Positions 59,601 through 64,000 of a DNA stretch of 64,000 bases are shown piece after piece. Under the pieces are notes generated by a model that worked only from the letters and a program-made list of their open reading frames with translations, had not been told where the DNA came from and did not search any database. The translations under genes and the position numbers were made by a program. The stretch covers positions 1-64,000 of the forward strand of contig JAGHUA010000002.1 of NCBI GenBank assembly GCA_018065085.1, given 5' to 3'. The first letter of the stretch is position 1; the number at the start of each line of letters is the position of its first letter. The stretch is from Candidatus Liminaster caballi (GTDB lineage Bacteria; Bacteroidota; Bacteroidia; Bacteroidales; UBA3663).

Positions 59601-59896
59601 GTGATGGTCCAGAATAGGAACAGGATTGTGGCAGCCGAGAACATGGCGCTCATTCTGTTGACCCAAACGGCAGCCTGTGTTACATCGCCACCGGCAAAGT
59701 TGACAAAGAATCGTCCGGTAAGGTTAAAGAATGTGTTTCCGGGTGGGTGACCCACCTCGCCTTTGTCAGCACAGGTGATGAACTCAGGGCAATCCCAAAA
59801 GCTTGCGGTCGGCTCTACTGTCGAAAGGTAGGTGTAGGCCGCAATCGCAAATGCAATCCATCCGAAGATGTTGTTTAGCAGGTTGTATCGCTTCAT
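56612..59896 (-). CDS. DUF2723 (GT117) polytopic membrane protein
   Basis: 1094 residues. The N-terminal half has about ten membrane helices; the DUF2723 signature is TASFWDCPEFITCADKGEVG and HPPGNTFF (about 31-57), with acidic residues placed like those of protein O-mannosyltransferases. Around 390-530 lies a periplasmic stretch, then more helices (about 590-700), and from about 720 a soluble domain (ITNGDNDTFPLWYAQEVEGY type) with helical repeats at the end. The family (GT117 in CAZy) is thought to transfer sugars to proteins or lipids at the membrane in Bacteroidetes; the donor here is unknown. Confidence 0.9.
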   Translation of the reverse strand: MKRYNLLNNIFGWIAFAIAAYTYLSTVEPTASFWDCPEFITCADKGEVGHPPGNTFFNLTGRFFVNFAGGDVTQAAVWVNRMSAMFSAATILFLFWTITALTRKFVCRGNKHNGSEQEEMSLGQMITILGSGMVGALAYTWSDTFWFSAVEAEVYAFSSFMTAIVFWLILKWERHAAGVEGDRYIILLAYIIGLSIGVHLLNLLTLPAIVLVYYFKKVPEATLKGTLGALILSVLLVFFILYGMIPGMVKLCSATELFFVNTLGFSYNTGTGFYFFFVLAFLAIGVWMLYKKNCSPMVQRLLLLAGLVLSGVPFAGDGWLIGFGVTVVLGALIFVFGERLNARLVSNTLLCLLTILVGYSTFAQIIIRSSAQLPMDQNSPDEIFSFSKYLNREQYGESPLFMGQTFASSVMRDASGTVITEQGPALYGKKVKTSDNEPDEYVVTGYKEKYKYNYTMLFPRMYSSQPNHVSGYKAWSNFNEKDPGHTVVGKDGKTIKGVPTFADNLAYFFNYQVNFMYWRYFMWNFSGRESDEQSYGAVDRGRAISGIPIIDEVLFDVPDQSSLPSSIANNKGHNVFYMLPLLLGIIGLLYQAFAGREGIQGFWVVFFLFFMTGLAIVIYLNQTPYQPRERDYAYAGSFYAFAIWIGMGVAGIAQLLQKALKNNVASAAIASVVCLLVPLQMVGQTWDDHDRTGRYTARDFGRNYLSSLEPNAIIFTNGDNDTFPLWYAQEVEGYRTDVRVCNLSYLQTDWYINQMKCPAYESEPLPIELRRDQYAYDKLNYAHLIQLLDNDVPLHYAMNFLYSDDPKYKSLPNYGKLDYLPSKKFVVDVDPEEVLASPCVNVADSSELIDKMVIDLSSKNYVTKNEIAVLSMIDGISRTGWKRPIYFATTVGSDMYMGLNKYFRLVGLAYQIVPLANGGTSSPDIDKSYDNLMNKFVWGNIQDTTIYLDENNRRMCRTQRMMFCTLIEQLLTIHDYERALKATEFCDKTIPSANIPYDYTSLTMAQAYYMCNKPEEGNRIVKAVLEANDEYLAWSEHLSKHHRESLSSQVREQLLTMRDALSIADRYKADDLAAKYDPAFNAYFENAYKAGLLK

Positions 59897-59964
59897 GATT
59901 GTTATATAGTATTTTTTTATTTCTTTGTACGACTTGACGGATGATAATTATATTCTTTGCGCGG

Positions 59965-59972
59965 CAAATATA
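59965..59972 (-). promoter_or_regulatory. -7 element of the DUF2723 operon
   Basis: Minus strand TATATTTG, 68 nt before the start codon; no good -33. Confidence 0.5.
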
Positions 59973-60089
59973 CAAATAAAACACATACGATGGTGTGAAA
60001 ACGGGCTGTTTTTGAGCGAAACACGCCATATTTTACACATTTTAAATAAATATATAAGCTCAAACATGCAGTTGTGGCGAAAAAAACAT

Positions 60090-60097
60090 TATCTTTG
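60090..60097 (+). promoter_or_regulatory. -7 element only 4 nt before the epimerase start codon
   Basis: TATCTTTG at 60090-60097 with ATG at 60102. In this promoter class transcription starts about 4-6 nt after the box, so the mRNA would be leaderless or nearly so. No TTTG at the expected -33 distance. Confidence 0.5.
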
Positions 60098-60101
60098 CCC
60101 C

Positions 60102-61070
60102 ATGAAAATACTCGTTACAGGTGCCAGCGGATTTGTGGGAAGCCACGTCGTCCATCTTGCCTTGAAGCTTGGACATGAGGTCTGGGCAGCAGTGCGCAAG
60201 ACGTCGTCGCGCCAGTGGCTCACTGACCCGGGGATACGCTTTGTCGATTTTCAGGAGATTTCTGAGATTACGGATACGTTCGATGCCGTGATCTGGTGTG
60301 CTGGCATAACTAAAGCTCTCAAAGACGAGGAGTTCGAGACTGTCAATTACTTTCAGATGCGGAAGTGTGTCGAAGCTATGCGTCAGTCGGGTCATCTGCC
60401 TCGCATCTTTGTCTATATGAGCAGCCTTAGTGCCCGCTATCCGGTTTCTGCCTATGGTCGAAGTAAACTCCACGCCGCCGAGTGGCTTCGCGAGCAGAAG
60501 GACATGACAGTCGTCATTCTCTATCCTACGGGCGTCTATGGTCCGCGTGACAGAGACTATCTGCAGCAGTTCCGCATGATCAAGTCGGGCTTCGATTTTG
60601 TGCCAAGTCTTTGGGGGCAGCAGAAACTCTCATTCATTTATGTCTGGGATTTGGCAAATATCGTGTTTCAGGCAATCTCGGTGGCAGAGGCCGTTCTGGA
60701 CAGATGCGGAGCATGTCCTGTAATGGAGATGGATGTCTCAGAACCTCGAACCTACACGAACGCGGAGTTTCGCCACATCCTTCAGCATGAATTTGCCGGC
60801 AGGGCAGGGGATAAGCGTTGGCCGGTGTTGCCATTGCGTGTTCCTGGGTGGTTCATCCATCTGGTGTGTGGCATAAGTGGTCTGATTGCCAAAATGAGGC
60901 ACAAGCCAGCTCTATTGAATCCTGACAAGGCACATCTGCTCACACAGATGGACTGGACGGCCGACAACACCCAGCTCCGTTACTGGCTTGGCGATAACAT
61001 CCCATTCACATCGCTCCAGAATGGCGTTCGCCTTACCACCCAGTATTATCTCGACAACGGCTGGCTCTAA
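60102..61070 (+). CDS. NAD-dependent epimerase/dehydratase (extended SDR)
   Basis: 322 residues from ATG 60102. The frame is open from 59925, but the Rossmann start MKILVTGASGFVGSHVV begins here and the promoter box lies just upstream. NAD motif GASGFVG (7-13), YxxxK active site in YGRSKLHAAEW (about 121-131), preceded by MSSLSA. The substrate, probably a nucleotide sugar or a related alcohol, cannot be told. Two hydrophobic stretches near 240-265 (PGWFIHLVCGISGLIAKM) suggest some membrane contact. murI follows. Confidence 0.87.
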   Translation: MKILVTGASGFVGSHVVHLALKLGHEVWAAVRKTSSRQWLTDPGIRFVDFQEISEITDTFDAVIWCAGITKALKDEEFETVNYFQMRKCVEAMRQSGHLPRIFVYMSSLSARYPVSAYGRSKLHAAEWLREQKDMTVVILYPTGVYGPRDRDYLQQFRMIKSGFDFVPSLWGQQKLSFIYVWDLANIVFQAISVAEAVLDRCGACPVMEMDVSEPRTYTNAEFRHILQHEFAGRAGDKRWPVLPLRVPGWFIHLVCGISGLIAKMRHKPALLNPDKAHLLTQMDWTADNTQLRYWLGDNIPFTSLQNGVRLTTQYYLDNGWL

Positions 61071-61107
61071 TTCTCAATTATGAATCATGAACTATGAATT
61101 CTCAGTT

Positions 61108-61956
61108 ATGAATTCTCAATCATCACCCATAGGCATCTTTGACTCAGGCTTCGGCGGTCTCTCCATCTTCCGTGAGATTCGCCATCTCATGCCTCAATAC
61201 GACTATATCTTTCTTGGCGACAATGGACGTGCTCCGTACGGCGACCGTTCATTCCAGGAAGTTTTCGACTTTACCAATCAGGCCGTTATGCGACTGTTCG
61301 ACATGGGTTGCCCATTGGTTATCCTGGCTTGCAATACAGCCTCAGCCAAAGCCTTGCGCAATATCCAGCAGAACGAGTTGCCGAGTTCGGCCGATCCTAC
61401 GCGCCGTGTGCTGGGCGTTATTCGTCCTACAGTCGAACGTGTGTCAAATCTGACATACTCAGGCCACATCGGACTTGTGGCTACGCGTGCCACCGTCAGC
61501 AGCCAGAGTTATGACATGGAACTTGCCAAGACAGCGCCCCACATCCACGTCACCTCGCGAGCATGTCCGCGTTGGGTGCCACTCATTGAGAGCGGACGAC
61601 TCGATGCGGAAGAACTCTACCTTGATGTGCGCTCCGAACTGTCAGCCTTGCTCGATACCGATCCGGATATCGATACCATCATCCTTGGCTGTACACATTA
61701 TCCGCTCATCACCTCGCTTATTCAGAAAGTTCTGCAGGAACTCGATCATCCTGAGATCATCCTTATGCCGCAAGGCAAGCCCGTCAGCTATGCATTACGT
61801 GATTATCTATATCGCCATCCTGAGATGGAGACACGTCTTTCGCGACAGGCTGGTGTCTCGTACTATACGACGGGCGAGGTTCCCGCATTCGAGAACCTCG
61901 CCACCATATTTCTCGGTCACGACAGTAAGATCTCCGCTCTGCCTGTCATTCTGTGA
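61108..61956 (+). CDS. murI: Glutamate racemase
   Basis: 282 residues from ATG 61108; an in-frame ATG at 61087 adds seven residues and cannot be excluded. GIFDSGFGGLS near the start, the first catalytic cysteine in LACNTASAKALR and the second in LGCTHYPL. Makes D-glutamate for peptidoglycan. The start region has three copies of TATGAAT or TATGAATTCTCA (61078-61118), so the start choice rests on homology only. Confidence 0.93.
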   Translation: MNSQSSPIGIFDSGFGGLSIFREIRHLMPQYDYIFLGDNGRAPYGDRSFQEVFDFTNQAVMRLFDMGCPLVILACNTASAKALRNIQQNELPSSADPTRRVLGVIRPTVERVSNLTYSGHIGLVATRATVSSQSYDMELAKTAPHIHVTSRACPRWVPLIESGRLDAEELYLDVRSELSALLDTDPDIDTIILGCTHYPLITSLIQKVLQELDHPEIILMPQGKPVSYALRDYLYRHPEMETRLSRQAGVSYYTTGEVPAFENLATIFLGHDSKISALPVIL

Positions 61957-62007
61957 GTGGATGCTCGGAGCCTGATAAGATGATACTGCAGTCCGGTAAT
62001 TCTGAAA

Positions 62008-62790
62008 TCAGACAAACCGTGTGCATGGCACAAGTGGACTGACCACCATCTCGCCGTCGGGTGTAACTTGTATGAGGTTGAGCAGGATGTCATCACGCTT
62101 TCCGTTGGCAATGATTACCTCGATGCCCTGAGCTGCGATGTTGCGTGCCGTCTGATGCTTTGACACCATGCCGCCGCGACCTGCCGAACTCTTTGACGAT
62201 TTTATATAGTGTGACACATCGGTATTCTGACCAATGACGCGTATCAGTTTGCTGTCTGGATCAGAAGGGTTGCCCGTATAGATTCCGTCGATGTTGCTGA
62301 GCAGAATAAGCAGGTCGGCCTTCATCATGGTAGTGACCAGTCCTGAGAGTTCGTCATTGTCGGTAAACATCAGTTCGGTTACCGAGATCGTATCGTTCTC
62401 ATTGACAATAGGGATTACGCCTTCCTGCAGCATCACCTCCATGCAGTTTTGCTGCGTCTTGTACTGCTGCTCGGTGCTGAGGCTCTCCTTGGTCGTCAAT
62501 ACCTGACCGCAAAGAAATCCCTGGTCACGGAAGAGTTCGTAGTATTTATTGATGAGTTTGGCCTGTCCTACAGCACTGAACAACTGGCGCTGGCTCACGT
62601 CATCGAGTTTGTCAGACATACGCAATTCGCTGCGTCCGCTTGCCACCGCACCGCTCGACACCAGCACCACCTCCACACCCTGACGGCGGAGGGTTACAAT
62701 CTGATCGACAAGAGCCGACATGCGTGTGACGTCGAGTGTGCCATCATTGCGGGTCAGTACGTTGCTGCCCACCTTTACTGTGATACGCAT
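62008..62790 (-). CDS. proB: Glutamate 5-kinase (short form)
   Basis: 260 residues: the amino acid kinase domain alone (TVKVGSNVLT at 4-13, LVSSGAVASGR, NENDTI, NIDGIYTGNP, GRGGMVSKHQTA), without the C-terminal PUA domain of E. coli ProB (367 residues). Phosphorylates glutamate in the first step of proline synthesis. proA is not adjacent in this window. The gene converges on murI across 51 bp in which I see no clear terminator. Confidence 0.93.
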   Translation of the reverse strand: MRITVKVGSNVLTRNDGTLDVTRMSALVDQIVTLRRQGVEVVLVSSGAVASGRSELRMSDKLDDVSQRQLFSAVGQAKLINKYYELFRDQGFLCGQVLTTKESLSTEQQYKTQQNCMEVMLQEGVIPIVNENDTISVTELMFTDNDELSGLVTTMMKADLLILLSNIDGIYTGNPSDPDSKLIRVIGQNTDVSHYIKSSKSSAGRGGMVSKHQTARNIAAQGIEVIIANGKRDDILLNLIQVTPDGEMVVSPLVPCTRFV

Positions 62791-62827
62791 AACACAATTA
62801 TAGTTTATTTATAACGCTTAACTGCCG

Positions 62828-62858
62828 CAAAAATACTTGTTTTCGTCCGAATAGGCAA
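62828..62858 (-). promoter_or_regulatory. proB promoter
   Basis: Minus strand: CTTG (TTG core 62856-62858), 20 bp, -7 TATTTTTG (62828-62835), about 38 nt before the start codon. Confidence 0.62.
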
Positions 62859-62919
62859 GAAAATATAAGGAATTTTGCGATTTTTGACCATCATTGGTAC
62901 ATTTTTTGCTGACATTGCG

Positions 62920-62927
62920 TATCTTTG
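62920..62927 (+). promoter_or_regulatory. -7 element of the acetylesterase gene
   Basis: TATCTTTG, 30 nt before ATG 62958; the nearest TTG (62894-62896) is 23 bp upstream. Confidence 0.5.
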
Positions 62928-62957
62928 CATCACAATAACCAATCAAATTCATCGCCC

Positions 62958-64000
62958 ATGACCACCCGACTCCATCTGCTCAAGGTTCTGATATTCATCA
63001 CCGCATGTGCTGCCACTTTCACCACAGAGGCACGCACAGAACTTACATCTGCCACTTTCGATTTTACCGCCACCAAAGACCGTGATGGGGTATTGGCCGT
63101 GACACCAAAGACCGCCTACACCGACTCGCTTGGCTACGGCTGGCGTAACGGATATTTCACATTGGCAGTGCCCGATGGCTCGTATCGTGTGACCGTGACA
63201 TACGGCAACCGTCGCAAGGCAGGAGAACTGACACTGAGGGCTGAGTCGCGCCGTCTGTTTGTCGAGAATGCCGTGACCGCCAAGAAGGAGATACGCACGG
63301 AAGTCTTCACTGTCAATAAGCGTACGCCTGCCTATACCGACGAGAAGGGACGCGATGCTCGTGTCCGAATCAAGAAGCGCGAGGAACCAAAGCTTAACTG
63401 GGATGATTATCTAACCTTTGAGGTGGGTGGCGGTAGTCCTTTGCTTCAGCGTCTGGAGATTGCTCCTGCCGACACATCCGTGACACACGTCTATCTGTGT
63501 GGCAATTCCACGGTTGTCGATCAGGACTATGAACCATGGGCATCGTGGGGTCAGATGGTGACTCGTTTCTTCGACGAGGATGTCTGCGTGGTCAATTGTG
63601 CCGAGAGTGGCGAGACGGCACAGAGTTTCATCTCGCAGGGACGACTTGCCCAGATTGTAAGCCGTTTGAAGGCTGGCGATTATATCTTCATGGAGTTTGG
63701 TCATAACGATCAGAAGACCGACGGGAATATCGGCAACGGTGCGTTCTATAGTTTCCAGCAGCAGCTCAAGGTTTTTGTCGATTACGCACGCAAGGTTGGC
63801 GCACATCCAGTGTTCTGCACACCGACGCGCCGCCGTATGTTCGATTCTGAAGGAAAGATTCGCGATACGCATCTCGACTATCCTGAAGCTATGCGTTTCA
63901 TGGCTGAGAGGGAAGGAATCCCATGCATCGACCTGCAGGAATCCACTCGCGTGATGTTCGAGGCTTGGGGACCTGAGACATCCAAGCATGCCTTCGTCCA
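62958..64000 (+). CDS. Rhamnogalacturonan acetylesterase-like SGNH hydrolase (CE12), partial
   Basis: The first 347 codons are visible; the gene continues beyond the window. Signal peptide (about 1-25, ending TTEA), then a beta-sandwich (about 28-175) seen in front of many Bacteroidetes CE12 esterases, then the SGNH domain: VYLCGNSTVVDQ (block I, serine in GNST), the glycine of AESGETAQSF (block II), and EFGHNDQK (block III). The catalytic Asp/His of block V would lie past the end. Removes acetyl groups from rhamnogalacturonan, complementing the PL11 lyase at 27274. Confidence 0.88.
   Translation, partial: MTTRLHLLKVLIFITACAATFTTEARTELTSATFDFTATKDRDGVLAVTPKTAYTDSLGYGWRNGYFTLAVPDGSYRVTVTYGNRRKAGELTLRAESRRLFVENAVTAKKEIRTEVFTVNKRTPAYTDEKGRDARVRIKKREEPKLNWDDYLTFEVGGGSPLLQRLEIAPADTSVTHVYLCGNSTVVDQDYEPWASWGQMVTRFFDEDVCVVNCAESGETAQSFISQGRLAQIVSRLKAGDYIFMEFGHNDQKTDGNIGNGAFYSFQQQLKVFVDYARKVGAHPVFCTPTRRRMFDSEGKIRDTHLDYPEAMRFMAEREGIPCIDLQESTRVMFEAWGPETSKHAFV

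Noticed and set aside
59925..60101. 59-codon N-terminal extension of the epimerase
   Set aside because: The Rossmann motif starts at 60102, a promoter box lies directly before it and the extension has no homology.

Overview
The window is a chromosomal segment of a member of the Bacteroidales, most likely Prevotellaceae (Prevotella in the broad sense). The evidence is a SusC/SusD starch locus, a biotin-dependent methylmalonyl-CoA decarboxylase cluster, a DUF2723 membrane glycosyltransferase, proteins with type IX secretion (T9SS)-like C-termini, scarcity of Shine-Dalgarno sequences, and repeated use of the Bacteroidetes promoter (-33 TTTG, about 20 bp, -7 TAnnTTTG). I see no rRNA, tRNA, CRISPR array, phage or insertion sequence.

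Layout. 1-426 is a 42-bp tandem repeat array ending in a strong terminator. 427-3824 (minus) is a four-gene operon: VTC-type polyphosphate polymerase, DUF4956 membrane protein, DUF2490 outer-membrane protein and a Cthe_2159-like carbohydrate-binding lipoprotein. 4036-8000 (minus) holds a small exported protein and a two-gene operon of a PNGase F-like deglycosidase and an Omp28-like protein. 8271-23887 (plus) is mostly housekeeping: pheT, yebC, three methylmalonyl-CoA decarboxylase subunits, an LptF/LptG permease, aspC, a class A PBP, a DUF5063 protein, prfC and priA. 24196-27311 (plus) holds an outer-membrane barrel, two lipoproteins and a Gfo/Idh/MocA oxidoreductase.

27274-49204 is a large starch locus. 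Its minus arm has GH13-GH13-PL11 and GH13-susR-like operons. Its plus arm has susB-like GH97, susC, susD, susE- and susF-like genes, then a separate secreted GH13 amylase. The divergent centre (36517-37008) carries matched promoters, a 23-bp duplication of a -7 element, a possible 27-codon leader ORF and a hairpin. 49370-54860 (plus) is the branched-chain amino acid cluster ilvD-ilvB-ilvN-ilvC, with 9-bp repeat arrays on either side of ilvB-ilvN-ilvC. 55010-59896 (minus) is DUF2723 protein, polysaccharide deacetylase, deoC. 60102-61956 (plus) is an NAD-dependent epimerase and murI, 62008-62790 (minus) is proB, and a CE12-type acetylesterase starts at 62958 and runs off the end.

How the genes work together. 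Starch would be bound by SusD/E/F, cut at the surface by GH13 lipoproteins, imported by SusC and finished by GH97 and periplasmic GH13 enzymes under the SusR-like sensor. Pectin is touched by the PL11 lyase inside a GH13 operon and by the terminal esterase. The least understood unit is the VTC/DUF4956/DUF2490/carbohydrate-binding operon, which looks like an envelope-spanning system built on a polyphosphate polymerase fold. Family names come from recognising motifs by eye; no searches were run.
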